Assembly (NCBI RefSeq): GCF_009389715.1
Contig: NW_024067666.1
Location: 289,001 to 353,000 of the forward strand
Length of the DNA stretch: 64,000 nt
Reading direction: 5' to 3'
Source of the DNA: Phoenix dactylifera
Lineage: Eukaryota; Streptophyta; Magnoliopsida; Arecales; Arecaceae
Part shown: piece after piece, positions 37,564-50,640 of the stretch
Layout of the letters: each line of letters opens with the position of its first letter
Numbering within the stretch: position 1 is the stretch's first letter
The notes under the pieces: model-generated
Told to the model about the DNA's origin: nothing
What the model saw: only the letters and a program-made list of their open reading frames with translations
Databases searched by the model: none
Translations under genes and position numbers: made by a program

Positions 37564-40500
37564 ATGACGCAGAGCGGCACCGGGGGATACGGGGGCGGGG
37601 CGGACTTCCATCTCCCGGCCGAGATCCTGGCGGTGATCCCGACGGACCCTTACGAGCAGCTGGACCTGGCGAGGAAGGTAACCTCCATGGCGATCGCCTC
37701 CCGGGTGTCGAAGCTGGATTTGGAGAACGGGAAGCTGCGGGAGAAGGTGGCAGAGAAGGATCGTGTGATCGCGGAACTCCAGGACAAGCTCTCGCAGCTC
37801 GACCGGATGTTCCAGGAGGCCGATGCCAGGCTGAGAGTTTCCCTCGAGGAGAATGTGAGACCTCGAAACCTCTTTTTTGCTGCATTTGATAGTTGTTTGT
37901 AGCTTGTTAGTTAGGTGTGAAGAAAAAAAGGATTTTTTTTGATGTTTTTGATTAGATTAAGCTGTCAAAGGAGCGCGATTCGCTGGCCCAGACATCGAAG
38001 AAGTTAGCTCGTGATCTGGCAAAGGTGCGATCCTCTCTTCTTTCTTCTTTTTTCTCCTTTTTCTTTAATCCAACTGTTTCTAGTGAAGTTACTTTAATAG
38101 TTTACGCGTGCAATTCTAGTAGTTCTTGATGTTTGGTTGGCGTGCTGCTAAATGTTTTAGCTAATACACATAATTTAGTATTGAATATCTGATGCCCTGC
38201 TCCATCAAAGGAATTGGCCTATTGCTGCTTAAATCAGGAACGTATGTGATAGAAAAATCCTATCTTTTTACTGAAGCAACACATGTGAATTGTGGGGGGA
38301 ATCTGAATTTGTTCACTCTCTTGTTGTAGAATTGTGCTAGATTTATCCATATTTTTATTCAGGATCGTGATGATGGAAGCAATGGATACCGATTTTTGGT
38401 AGTAAAAGGGGAAGGAGGTGAGCATGAATTAGCTATACCTGCATGAATTGAAAAGGGAAAAATGACTTAATGCACTATAAAGGCTTGAGAAACTTGTACC
38501 TGCCTGTTTTGGGCCATGGAAGGGGACAAAATGTTGTTTATGGGACAGAAAGACAAAGCTTAAAACCTTTGTAACAATATAGAGTAAATAATCTTAATTT
38601 GAGACTTTTCTTGCACCATTTTAGTTGATATATGTTTGACTAGGGCTTGAACACTGGATTGTTCATGTTGAAGTCATATTCTTTTGCTTCAAACTAAAGA
38701 TTTGATTAAACTTGATGCCATATTGTAAGAGGATCTTCGGTAAAGGATGGCATCTTTTTCTTAACTCCTATTCACCAGGTCACTGTGCACCATATCAGGT
38801 GGTGTGGCGCTAGAAAGGACAAGCTTAGTTCTTGTTACTCCTGCAAAGATTAGTAAATAGCTTGTAATGTCTTCTTCATCTTTACTGGAAATGGCAGCCT
38901 TGAATACTCCATAGTGATGAGCTCATCTTGAAGAATAAGTTAGCTACATTTAATGCATCTGCTATCATCCTGTATGGTATGAAATGTGCCCGTTTGGTGA
39001 ATCTTTCAAGAACAATACAATGAAGAATCTTGTCAGGTTTCAAAACAAAAACAATGCTTAAATCTTGCCAGGGTTCTTGTGATGCTAGTAACAGAGGGTC
39101 TAGGAACAATTCTCTGGAGGGAAAATTATTAGAATTCTGAAATCATGTGCAGGTTTTGCCAAATGATTGGAAAGATTTTGGATGGTTAAAAATTAATAAA
39201 ACAAAAAAATGTGAATAAAAACTTATAAAATACTTTTATATATCCACACATGTTTAAACAAGCATGCAAGATGTAAGAACAATGAATAATGACACCACCA
39301 CCACCACCACATAATACAACAGCAACAACATGGGACAATACTGCTGATTTGTACTCTGTGAGTGTTTCTTCAATAGCTTGTTTTCTTTACCATGATTAAG
39401 TCACTTGTGAATTGTTGAATGGTTTTAAATTAGTCTGTTTAGTTTATTACTTAAGAGAATTGGTTGGAGAATCATATGGTCAATGAAAAATTCATGAGTA
39501 ATCCAAGAATTTTTTCTGATAATTAGGAGAGGCTTGCTATCATGACAAATTTTCGTCCTAAAATCCTATGTCCAAATCCATGACTAAGATCATTTCTTTG
39601 ATTGACTTTGATTTTGTAGAACCGTCTACTGATTTTTCTACGGAGTTCTAGAATACAAATCATTACAAAATTGAAAATTGTGAGACTTCATTTGCTTGAT
39701 TTTGTTTGCACCCCAGTCATTTTGTTGGCATGATTCAATCAATGCCCTAACAAAGAGTTTAAACAAACATGCTAGTCAAGGCTTCTAGTCTGGGTACCAG
39801 ACCATGTACTTGGAGCTTATTGAAATGGGTTGGATTGGTATGGTACACCCCTATACCGACATATGGTATGCTGCTGGAGGCAGGACAGAGGCAGTACCAT
39901 GTGTCATTACTGTATGGTATGAAGCCCTTGTACCATATTGATACCTTATATGCCTGCTATCGGGTGGTATGGGTCGGTACAGAAAATCTTGCTTTGATTT
40001 TGATCAATTATTAAAAGTGAAATGTGAAGCACATCGACATTATTGCTGTTATTCTATGCTACAAAGAGGACCTTCTTCTCTTTTTTTTTTTGGCTAAATT
40101 GTAGTCCACATAGATCCTACAATTGGAAGAAGAAATCTGTACAGCTTGTTCACATCAGCTTCCATATTGTCCTCTTACATTTTTACTTCTAGTTGTATTC
40201 AATAAATATGGAGCTAGCCGCAACTAATATATTTTGTTGGCTTGCTACAATCACCTTGATAGCCACCAACAACCAGTGTCTTAAAAGAATTTTTAAAAAG
40301 CTGTATATTTTCATTGCCTCAACTTTTACAAATATAGCTTGTGTAGTTATAAGAAAGGATTAAATCTCGCAAAACTAAAATGGATTTTCCTTGCCCGCTT
40401 TTGTGGAGAATTTAAAACGAGAGATATTGGATTATCCAAAAATATGATGCTTGGTGCTTCTTTGGTTAGGAGCATGACATGTTGGATGTTTCTTATATTC

Positions 40501-43500
40501 ACCTTTTGTCTTTAATCTTTATTATTAATGACATAACAGATCGTACTTTTAGTTCGTCTATGGTTTGAGATGTTGGATGTTTTCTTCAATAAGAAAGTTC
40601 CTTTTGGTTGGCTGAAGTCAGTTTTGATATTTCCTAATTAATCATGGGCTTGATGAGAGTTCATTGGTGTGCATTTTTTCTCATCGGTAGTGGCAAATTA
40701 GGTCATTGTCTCTAAGATTTCTTGAAAAAGGGAGGATTTCTCTGTCTCATGTTAGACATTGATGCTTGTTTTCAGATGATGAAGAAGTTTTTGCAAATGA
40801 ACTTACAGTTCTCAACAACCTATGTGGAAGTCTTGAAGGAGAAGTACCTGACTGAAAATGGCTAGTAAATTCTTAGATATTATTAAAACTTAAAAGGATT
40901 TAGGTTCATAGGTCAATGATATACAATCATGTTTGCTATTTTCATTAGGTTTAATACAAGAACACCAGCACATGGTGACAAAAAGACAAAAAACATCTTC
41001 AGTAGAAGCTTCCTTCATCAGGTTAGAAAGATGCAATCTTAAGATTAGTGCTGACTGCTTGGTGAGTCGTAGTTGACCTTCCTTTTAATGAACTTTGTTT
41101 CTTTTAGAAAATTTTGTGTTATGCTGTTTACTGTAATTGGGAACCAATGAATTTCTTTTGAGTGGCCTCTTAATAGTTTTTACAGAGAATGCCGTCTGAG
41201 ATAATAATTTGATCTTCGAATAGAAATATAGAATACAAGAACATTCTCTACTTGGTTCAATTAAGTTTAATTACTTTTCAATTGTAAAATCAAATCTCCT
41301 TGACATAAGATTCTGAGGGTCTAAAAAAGAATAGATATGGAATAGCTTATCGTATGAAAATGATTAGCTTTGCATACTCAGGGTTAAGGAAATGGTCTGT
41401 GGAAAGTATGTGGCACAACTGTTAAAAATGAAGATTGGCTGAAAGAAGTTGCACCAAAATCATCTGCATCCAAACGGGCAGAGTATTGCTTACATGATGC
41501 AAGTGGTCATTCTTGAACAGAAATGTGATGTCACCGATGCAATAGGTTCTTAATTGATTGACATGTCAGAATATTGGACTAATGGCCTGTTAGTGGTAAT
41601 GTGTCCAGTAAGTGTTGTGTCTTTTATCCTTTACAGTCTTATTTTACAATGTAACCTAAGTTTCTGGCAAGCCTATTGTTATAGCATAAGAAATTATGTC
41701 ATGATATGGGATATGCCTAACGACTTGAGGCAAATTATATATTAATTTTGATGCAACTTATTTTATGCCAGCTGTATGCTTCATTACATACTATCCATTT
41801 TTATCTGGAATTGTCATGTTCTATATCAATTTCTTCATTAGAAAGTCTAAGACACTATTTCCTTTGGCAGTTGGAAACATTCAAGAGGCATTTGATGCAG
41901 TCACTGAATGATAATAATTCATCTGTAAGTTCATCCAACCATTCGCAATTAAAACTCCTGATGCATACTCTTCAGAAGCTTTCTGTCACAGAATCCTCCT
42001 CATTCTCATTGAAACTCTAATATCCTAATGAATTAAGATGATTTCATTTTCTTTTGCTTTTCTTTTCTTTTAATATTTTTTTTCTTTTTGCTCTGCTTAG
42101 CAGTCACAAGAAACCGTTGACATAAGGACCTACGATCAGTCAGTTGCCAAAGCATCTTCTTGGAAAGGTTTTTATTTTTGGCTTGGGAACCCTTCTTTTA
42201 CTGTTTGTGTTGCCCCATTGAAGTCTTTCTTATTTCACCAAAAAAAAAAATCTATTCTTATTGTTGTTTGTGTGCATGACTACTTTCATACTTATGCAGA
42301 AGATGAAGGGACCCTTAGCCGCCCTGCATCAAATTTAATAAGTGTATCTGCAGAAATGGGAAATATGATTCAAGATGGTACATCTATAGCCTTATATTTT
42401 ATGATCATTGTCAGAATGACTTGTTGTTGATGAAATTGAGCTATCTTGTTACAGCGACGAAACCAGCTGGATCGAAATTTTTCATCTCTCCGCAAATGAC
42501 CCCACATCTAACTCCAACTGCTACACCAAAAATACAGTCAACTAGTGGGTCCCCTAGACAACATTCTACTGCAGGATCGCCAAAATTGACGTCTGGTGCG
42601 ACTTCACCGTCAAAACCTCGCTTTGAAGGGCACATTGCAATGTCACCATGGTATCCATCAAGCCAGCAGTCCTCAGCAGCTAGCTCTCCTCCTCGTGGAC
42701 GCTCTATGCCAGGTTCAAGATTACCAGCGAAATTCATGGTGTAGATTTTCTTTTGGTTACTGTCTTGGATCGAAATGGGTCAATGCTAGAATTACACACT
42801 CTAATGTTAGAAGATTAGGGGAGAACAGCTTTGAAACATGAAAACTGGAAAATTTAACAATTATCTGTAATTTTAAGATATTTTAAAATTAATTACAATT
42901 ATTATGGTATTCTTGTATACTCTAGATAGGTAGTTAATATTCTTAAAAGGTAATAACAATATTTTTAAATAAAATTCACAAAGTAGTAGCTAAATGCATA
43001 AAAATGTAGAATAATGGATGATGGCAATATATGCCCAATATATATTGATAATACCAAATATTTTTGGTCTAGTTTATCTTTTTCAGATAAATTCAAGGGG
43101 TTTTATCTGAGTCAATGACCATCATTTGAAGCTAATCTGCCTTTCGCCTGAAACAGGCTGAAACCGCTTCGAAACAGTCCACTCATTTTACTATTCCATT
43201 TTGCTCTTATAGATATGGATATTTAACATGCATCATTTATACTACCAAGCTTATGATAAATTATTTGATATGCGGTTCAAATTTTCAGGACGCACTCCCC
43301 GTATTGATGGAAAGGAATTCTTCCGTCAAGCTAGGTCAGTGTATGCTTCTGGACATGCTATAGTGGATTACCTAATGCCAATTTGTTATAAGGCTATTCC
43401 AATGCTTGTGCATTTCAGGAGCCGACTCTCGTATGAGCAGTTTGGTGCATTTTTAGCGAACATCAAGGAGCTCAATGCTCACAAACAGTCACGGGAAGTA

Positions 43501-43703
43501 AGTAGTTGCATCCTTTGCCAGCTTGCAGATTCACTCCTTATGTGAGAAATATCCTTATCTGTCAAGTCAGTGGTAAGATAATTTGTCACATGCCCTCTAT
43601 TGACTTGCAGGAAACTCTAAAAAAAGCAGAAGAGATATTTGGTAGAGATAACAAGGATCTATATGTATCTTTTCAAAGCTTGCTTAATCGTAGCCTGCGT
43701 TAA
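37564..43703 (+). CDS. At4g15545-like coiled-coil protein
   Basis: Nine exons join in frame to 344 residues: 37564-37854, 37956-38024, 41871-41924, 42101-42167, 42300-42377, 42455-42712, 43289-43334, 43419-43497 and 43611-43703. The N-terminus has LPAEILAVIPTDPYEQLDLARK and then a heptad-like charged stretch (residues about 45-120: LDLENGKLREKVAEKDRVI, later LARDLAK), a likely coiled coil. The middle is Ser/Pro/Thr-rich (HLTPTATPKIQSTSGSPRQ, SSPPRGRSMP). The C-terminus is the compact block GKEFFRQARSRLSYEQFGAF ending NRSLR. This order and the C-terminal block match the uncharacterised Arabidopsis protein At4g15545 and its relatives. No enzymatic motif is visible, so any scaffold role is inference. 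Introns 2 and 7 contain repeat material. The start ATG opens the GC-rich first exon. Confidence 0.85.
38760..39125 (-). pseudogene. Ty3/gypsy integrase fragment in intron 2
   Basis: The minus-strand frame at 38882-39109 reads EPWQDLSIVFVLKP, then ERFTKRAHFIPYRM and ADALNVANLFFK. This is the pattern of the gypsy integrase core (DLS.DFVL...DRF.K.AHFI). One catalytic Asp position of the usual V-D-R-F is replaced (LERF). No other gypsy domains are nearby, so this is a small relic on the opposite strand to the host gene. Confidence 0.65.
39296..39310. repeat. (ACC)n microsatellite
   Basis: Five or so CCA/ACC triplets in intron 2. Confidence 0.7.
39769..39995. repeat. GGTATGGTAC-type repeat in intron 2
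   Basis: GGTACC, GGTATGGTAC, GTACCATG and GGTATGGGTCGGTAC are densely spaced in both orientations. It shares this vocabulary with 34140-34320 and 60121-60855. It is non-coding. Confidence 0.5.
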
Positions 43704-43743
43704 AGTTTCTCTTGGGAGACGGATTTGGTAACATCAAACTGGT

Positions 43744-43744
<1 letters not shown>

Positions 43745-43783
<39 letters not shown>
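43745..43783. repeat. (CT)n microsatellite in the 3' flank
   Basis: About nineteen CT dinucleotides starting 42 bases after the stop codon of the At4g15545-like gene, probably in its 3' untranslated region. Confidence 0.9.
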
Positions 43784-43785
<2 letters not shown>

Positions 43786-45435
43786 AGATGCACGTACACA
43801 CACAAAAACCAGATGCTAGATGTTATGTCCTTGAGACTAATTCCAACAGGAGTGATGAAAAGTTATTTCATGCTTCCTGTATTTACTCATTTGTTTACTT
43901 TTTTTTTTTGTGTGTGTGTTTTTGAGGAATGTCTTTACTCATTTGTTGATCGAGTTATGAAGTCATTTTAGATCCTGCTGCCTTTTCACATAATTATTAA
44001 TTTTCATCGGACAAGGCTTTCCTATTCGGTGCAAATTCTAATTGCCATTATTCAAAATTCATAGGCCATATATGAGAAGTTAACACTCATTAACATTTGG
44101 TGTTTGTGTTGACAGCTACCAGAATTCGATTCTGTTCTCCACAAAGGTTGTCCACTGAGTTCAGTTCTATTTAGCCCTGCAGAGATGTCAAGAAGTTCGA
44201 GGAAAAAGGTGCTGTTTTATGCAATTTTGGCTGTTAATGCCAAAACCTTTGAAAGTTGTGGGCATGACATGGTTAACTAGAGCAAGTTTCATCCTATCTG
44301 TCTCGTTGAATGGTCTTGTTGTTAGATTTTTTTCAAGGAAAAATATTGTAGTTGTGAACTCCATTGCTAGCTTCTCAATGAAAATATATGGTGGCTTTCA
44401 AGCTATTTTCAAATTTTGTGAGCTGTATATATGCTATTTGACCAAGCATTCTGATGATTATTTAACTTCTAAGAGATGGCGTCGGCAGTCTTGAGGGTAT
44501 GAAAAATTGAAAATGTCTCTTATTAGTCTATTGGTGTGGACTACCCAGTTCCTGGAGCAGGCTGCTCTATTTGTTTTTTATTCTTGAAACATTGACCAGT
44601 GGTTCTGCTGTTAGCCTGCCTGCTAAACAAATTTACTTTCACCTATGATCTAACGTAAACAAGTCTTACTCCAATACTTGGGAGTTTATATTTTTTCCCC
44701 CCTTTTCTGTACATATAATTCCCATCCTTCTGCATCTTTTCTAAGCTTGTCTCAATTCAGTGGCGATACATATGTCCCCTCTTGGTTTGTAATTTTGTGA
44801 GTCTATTCAATTAACAGGCTTTTCTTTTAACTCTTAATTTGTTTCTTTTAACCAGCCTGTATGAAACTCTGTTATCATTTGTTGTTAAAAGATTATAATA
44901 CAACAATATTGCAGAAAATTCAGGGGAATAATTTCATGATGTTGAACATTGCTGGTTGCTTGCATATCTAGTTATATCTAGTTATAGAGTGAGCAATTGA
45001 GTCATATCCCTATTGATACGAGAATTTTTTAGATGAGAAAAGCAGCACTTTCAATTCATACAATTAGTCTTACATGATGGATCAAATATGCTGAAGAGCA
45101 AACAATTGTAGACCTAAGAGGACATTTACAATCACTTATTTACATTGATTTTGTGATATGTTCTTGAATTTTATATGAAACAACACACGTTTTTCACTCT
45201 TGTTTTTAGTCATCAAGATTTTACATTGAGGTTTCATTGTGTCTGTGATGTATATATCCTTAGATCCTGCAGTTTCCTTTAGAAGTTCTGATTCAAGGTA
45301 TGAATGAATCCATCCGCCCCATTGCCCTTTTTGCCCTTTTATGATTTACCATGTCATTTCTCTTCATTTTTTATTACATCTGTCTATGGGGTATTTTTAT
45401 TATATAAATACATCACCTCTACAACCATCAAGATA
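43784..45435. other. Intergenic, no gene recognised
   Basis: May contain the rest of the 3' untranslated region of the preceding gene. Short frames near 44219-44494 show no recognisable domain. Confidence 0.4.
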
Positions 45436-45654
45436 GAGATGTCAATGTTTAATCTGTTCGACCCATTTATCTTGCTTTAACCTATCATAGGTCAAGTTAT
45501 TTTGTCTGAATAATTAAGAATTATCAAATTTAGATTTGAATTTTTGACATGTTTAATAAAAAAATTAGATTGAGATTGATAGATTTTTTAACGCATCCGA
45601 GATGTTCTATATCTAGTCCGACTTGATTCAATTGCCAACATCTCAAAGTCATGC
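45436..45654. mobile_element. Small hAT-like MITE candidate upstream of PSAF
   Basis: Ends are GAGATGTCAATG and, in reverse complement, GAGATGTTGGCAATTG, which share a perfect 7-bp inverted terminal repeat. GTTCGACCC and GTCCGACTTGATTC sit inside, as in small hAT elements. No clear 8-bp target duplication was found. It ends about 350 bp before the PSAF start codon. Confidence 0.45.
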
Positions 45655-45957
45655 AGCCGGAGGGAATCTGAATCCTTCATAAGATACTACATACATAATA
45701 TAGAACAAAGTTTAGGAACTTACAATCAATCAAATGCAGATAACATGGTGTCTGTGGATTGACCGTTCACCACAGCCATGAAGGCTGAGAAAATCTCAGG
45801 TACCCACCCACACCACACGCCCTCAGCCTATCACCACCCGCCACCTCAGCCCTTCACTCCTCCCATCTTATCCCTCCCCTACCCACCCAAATCCTTTCCC
45901 TCCATCTTATCCCCCCCTCCCCTTCTTCCCTTCTTCTTGAACAAATCTGAAACAAGA

Positions 45958-45959
<2 letters not shown>

Positions 45960-45997
<38 letters not shown>
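45960..45997 (+). promoter_or_regulatory. (GA)n tract in the PSAF leader
   Basis: About nineteen GA dinucleotides ending 8 bases before the start codon at 46005, preceded by a long C/T- and C/A-rich stretch. GA/CT-rich leaders are common in plant photosynthesis genes. Any regulatory role here is inferred. Confidence 0.55.
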
Positions 45998-46000
<3 letters not shown>

Positions 46001-46004
46001 CAAA

Positions 46005-46709
46005 ATGGCCAGTCTCACCTCCATCCACTCCACCACCCTCTCCAACTCATTCTCCTCGAAACCCCGACTCGCCCGTCTCCACTCCAAACCCCGGCCCTCC
46101 ATCTCCTGTTCTTCCTCTCAAACCCAAGAAAACCAAGACGTCTCCTCGTCTCTCAAGACCTTCTCCGCCGCCGTGGCTCTATCCTCGATCCTCCTCTCCT
46201 CCGCCGCAGCGCCGCCGCCGGCTGTCGCCGACATCGCCGGGCTGACCCCGTGCAAGGAGTCCAAGGCCTTCGCGAAGCGGGAGAAGCAGTCGCTCAAGAA
46301 GCTGGAGACGTCCCTCAAAAAGTACGCGCCGGACTCCGCCCCGGCCCTCGCCATCAAGGCCACCATGGAGAAGACCAAGCGCCGGTTCGAGAACTACGGC
46401 AAGTTCGGCCTCCTCTGCGGCTCCGACGGCCTCCCCCACCTCATCGTCAGCGGCGATCAGCGCCACTGGGGCGAGTTCATCACCCCGGGCCTCCTCTTCC
46501 TCTACATCGCTGGATGGATCGGGTGGGTTGGCCGGAGCTACTTGATTGCCATCAGGGACGAGAAGAAGCCCGCGCAGAAGGAGATCATCATCGATGTTCC
46601 CCTCGCCAATCGCCTCGTCTGGAGGGGCTTCATCTGGCCGGTGGCTGCCTACAGGGAGCTCGTCAATGGAGATCTCGTCGTCGACGACGCCGATGTCACC
46701 GTCGTCTGA
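46005..46709 (+). CDS. PSAF: Photosystem I reaction center subunit III (PsaF), chloroplast precursor
   Basis: A single exon of 234 codons. Residues 1 to about 75 are a two-part targeting sequence: a Ser/Arg-rich stromal transit peptide, then a hydrophobic segment (FSAAVALSSILLSSAAA) ending AVA before DIAGL, which is a thylakoid lumen signal. The mature protein begins DIAGLTPCKESKAFAKREKQ and is about 159 residues, the normal size. Its lumenal N-terminal domain has a lysine-rich helix (KREKQSLKKLETSLKK) used for docking plastocyanin in plants. CGSDGLPHLIVSGDQRHWGE follows, then the membrane helix (FITPGLLFLYIAGWIGWVGR) and a stromal tail. The two cysteines of the mature protein are present. 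PsaF is a nuclear-encoded PSI core subunit that speeds electron transfer from plastocyanin to P700. The coding region is very GC-rich with G or C in most third positions, as in many monocot genes. Confidence 0.97.
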   Translation: MASLTSIHSTTLSNSFSSKPRLARLHSKPRPSISCSSSQTQENQDVSSSLKTFSAAVALSSILLSSAAAPPPAVADIAGLTPCKESKAFAKREKQSLKKLETSLKKYAPDSAPALAIKATMEKTKRRFENYGKFGLLCGSDGLPHLIVSGDQRHWGEFITPGLLFLYIAGWIGWVGRSYLIAIRDEKKPAQKEIIIDVPLANRLVWRGFIWPVAAYRELVNGDLVVDDADVTVV

Positions 46710-49700
46710 GGCCGCAGCCGCTGGAATGGAGGTCAGATACTGAGCTTCCAGTTTTGGTACCCATTATTGCCAATTATCTGCAGGTTTTGCTTTTATTTTG
46801 AGGTTTCTTTGTCAAAGATAGGATTTTTATTGTCCTTCTTCTGGTAAATATCATCAAAGATGGTTTTTTTGTTTGTTTTCTGAGGTTTGGTTCTGCTTCT
46901 CTATAGGCTGAATTATCAAAAAATGGCATTTTTTTTTTCACTTACTTCTTCTGAATCCTTTTTATTGTAACTTGTGTCCAAATTTTTTCGTTAAGATCTT
47001 TTTGATGAAAAGTACTTGAGATCAGTTTGTATTACATAATGGATATTATTGTTCAAAGATTAAATTTTGTTGGCCCCCTACTTGATAGTGATGAATCTTT
47101 TCCTTTGATATCTGAAATTAAATGGTGATTCTGCTTTCTGTTTGTTTTCTGTTTCTGCAAGTTTTATTGCTTGAAAGTTTCTAATTGGTTTTGGGTAATA
47201 TTTGTTTGAGCACCGTATAAATATAGTTTTGTAATTTTTCAAGGATTTTATTATTGGTCCCCTCATCATTCTTTCAAATTTAGAGACTTTAGGTTTTATT
47301 TTTATTTCTTCGCAAGTAATTCAATCTTTCAAGGATTTTAAGTTTTCTGCATGGGTTAAGATGTCAATGGTTTGCTTTGTTTATAAAATCTTCTCCCTTC
47401 CTTTGTAGAATCTTCAGGACTAGAATTCAGCTCTATAACCTTCGGCAATTTTGATGGAGAAAGGCTTTTAATAATGATAATGTTTTGCTTTGTTTGGTTT
47501 TACTTTTTGCAAGTGCTAGCCTAAATCATTCGTTCAGGTATCCTCTTCCCATTTATTTCTACCATTAGTTTTCTCAATGATTTTAAAGAAAGGGTGCAAG
47601 CTCTTCCAGGGTCTGTCTTTATTATGTGTATTTTTACAGTTTAACAAGTCGCTGGCTATAATTAATTGCGTCTCTTCTGCTCTAATGTTGCAGTTGGGTA
47701 TCCAAGGAAGGGGAAGGCATTCTCTCTGGGTTTTATCACAGGAACAAGCCTTTATGGGAAAAGTTTGTTTTGAATTTAAGATTTGTATTTGTACTCTGAG
47801 TCTGTAATTTCATATATCTTCTGTAACTTTATATATCTCATGAAGCCAACTAATCACTATTTTACTCTTGTAATCATTCTCTAGCAAACCTCAGGATTTG
47901 TTTGTTTATAATTCATCTGTATATAGTTAGAAAGCTGCATCGGCGATTACTTTATAAGTTACTTAGCTTGGTATCAAAGTATTATCATGCTTGGATTCAC
48001 CCTCCCTTGGAGAGCATTATGTTGGCTGTGCATCATGAGAAGCAATTGTAATGGAGAATATTGGACTAAAATATGATGCTCTTTTCCTTATGGAGCAGAA
48101 TGTTAGAGATCTTGAAGGCCTACGAATATAAAATGGTGAGGGCGATTCTTTATCATAATTCAGCTTCACAGACGAGAATAGAGTAGGTGAAAGTGAAACC
48201 TCAGATGGAAGTAGCACATCGAGATTTCAAGACAGTCAATTTTGGAGGGCTCTGCCTAGAAACTAATAGAGAAATCTGCCGTATGAATCAAACTCTACAT
48301 TCCAAGGACAAGGCTTGGTTATGTTTATGTTATAGTGGAGAGCTAAGGTAGATGATGAAGTATGTGAGTACTATTGCATTAAGCTATGTAAGTAATTACA
48401 GTTCCATTACCTTAGCATGCTAATCCATACACTGATGTCCAAATTTAAGTTCATCCGAAATGATATTACAAGGATGGAAATGATAAGGCATGCTAATAAG
48501 AAAGGTCAATACCATTGTGAGAGAGGAAAGGCAATGGAGATTTTAAGAAGACCAAAGGAGATGACTCTTTGCTAGTGGTGAGCATACGAGAGCAGAGGGG
48601 AATGGGGAAGGAGAAAATAGGGTCTAGAGGGCACGCAGATTTGGAGGAAAGAAGAATAGATGGAGATGGCAAGGGGTATGAACATGATGACCATGGTAGC
48701 TTTGCTCCTTCAGAGTGGAGATTTGTGGAGGTGAAGCTTTGTGGGAATAGAAGAACAGGTGATTTAGGAAGAGAGAAAAATGGAGTTTCACTTCTAATTT
48801 GGTGGGTAAAACAATCCCTTAAAATAAAAATAGGGTATTGCCCTTTTTTGTTTGAGTGATGGCTAAGAGCCATGAGATCTAGATTATGCCATATAGAGGT
48901 GGGGTCTTGAAAGTTGAAACCAATTCAATCTTAATGTCGGCTTAAACACTTGATGTAAAAGCAATATAATAATGAAAATTGTGCAGTTTGAATGGGAAAG
49001 AATCTATATACCATTGATTCTGATTGTTTATTTGAAAATCTAAAACTCAAGTCCATAATATAATGTAAACAATAAATGCTTTTTATTTTTTTTTGAGTGA
49101 AAAGAGAGCAACATATAAAACCTAAAATTCAACCTTTTGCAAGAGCAAATAATATGCCGATGGAAGAAAAAAAAATCAAACTATATTGCATTCACAAAGA
49201 ATTCTTTTCATTTGTGGATTTGTAACTATATATATGATGGCAAAGGTGATCTATTTTTGTATCTATCATACATAAACTATATAAAAGAAAAATTAAAAGA
49301 GAAGCGAGCTTGTGATAGTAAGACATTTTCATTTTCATGGCTTGGTTTTGTTTACGTGTCATTCCGGTGATCTAAGGTAGTAAAAAAATGAAGCATGTTA
49401 GTATTGTAGCATTAAAATGTGTAAACAAGTGCAGTTTGATACCTTAGCATGTTAATTTATAATTTGATATAAAAGGACAAAATGATAAAAACTGTAACCT
49501 TTTTTCTTAAATAGTGGCTGAAAGATACCACATTTATATCGAGCAGCATATCAATGGTTCCGAAACTACTTGGGTTTCAGCTTATTTAATCGGGGCAAAA
49601 GTAAAACAGGAAGGAGGAGAACTATGCAAATTAGATAACAAGAGTACATACGTTATCTAGTAAAAGTTTTTGTTTGTTAATTTGCAATCCAAAACTCATA

Positions 49701-50400
49701 CTACAGTGCAATGATCAGGATCCGTTTCTCCTTTCATTTTATTTATCAGTACTCATTCTAGTGTAAATTACACAGGCAAAAGTCTCTTGGTAAATATCTT
49801 GAAAATGTTGTTAAAATGAAGAAAGTCTAGACTATCCTCTATAAACAAAGAAAAACTCTTAGGATGACAAAAGTAACCTCTTTTTGTGTCCATGATATTG
49901 AAATGACATAATAGAAAGATCAAATGATCTAATTGTCACAATGTCATGATCCACCAAAAAAAAACTTTAGATAATTACAACATTCAAAAAGGCAAGAATA
50001 CGATAGAACATCCGCATGATAAGGGGACAAAGTTAACCAATGGAAATGATATTGTATTATTATATCATATTAACTCCGTCACAGTGAGTTTAAAACTTCA
50101 AGCAACTGTGACAAATCTAAAAAGCAAAAGACAATTGTAGCTACAATACAAGTAAATCAAGGGAAAAGCAATAGCAAACAAAATTGGCGTATTTAACAGA
50201 CTAGTAATATTAATATCACTATCTTGGAGCTTGGTTCACAATAAGGTGTTGCAATTCACAAGAAGGTAGGGCCATTCATGAGACACCAAATGTGACTAGT
50301 GATTTGGTCAGAAAAGGTAGTGATCCTTTATAACATTAAAATAAATAAATAAATAATAAAATAAGTTTCTCAGCTGGGGGTGACTGAGTTCTTAACGGGC
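46710..50400. other. Intergenic, no gene recognised
   Basis: The first few hundred bases must hold the PSAF 3' untranslated region. At 47970 TTGGTATCAAAGT resembles a degenerate retrotransposon primer-binding site, but no element could be built around it. Around 48410 and 49440 the word ACCTTAGCATG recurs in related surroundings, a weak dispersed duplication. Reading frames here carry no domain I know. Confidence 0.4.
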
Positions 50401-50638
50401 TGGGAGGGTCGGGTATCAAATACCCGATAATCTGAAGTCCGCAAGCCCGAAAGCCAACGCCAGGCCCAAATTAAGCCGCCCCTCCTCTCCCGTTCGATTC
50501 GCTGCCGTTATCCAGCCGAGGGCAGCGATATCGGAAATTCCAGATAAGAAGGGAAGAAAGAGGGAGCGAGAAAGGGAGGGAAGCAAGAGAGAAGCGCTCC
50601 GGCACGATTAATGCCCTAGAAGCGAGAAACACAAGAGC

Positions 50639-50640
<2 letters not shown>

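Noticed and set aside
42441..42737. Open minus-strand frame opposite exon 6 of the At4g15545-like gene
   Set aside because: It is an antisense shadow of a Ser/Pro-rich coding exon.
45778..46245. Frame starting at an ATG upstream of PSAF
   Set aside because: It overlaps PSAF in a different frame and is Pro/Ser-rich because of the C-rich leader and GA tract. PsaF in its own frame is unmistakable.
47960..48900. TTGGTATCAAAGT as a primer-binding site of another LTR element
   Set aside because: No LTR pair, polypurine tract or gag/pol reading frame could be found around it.
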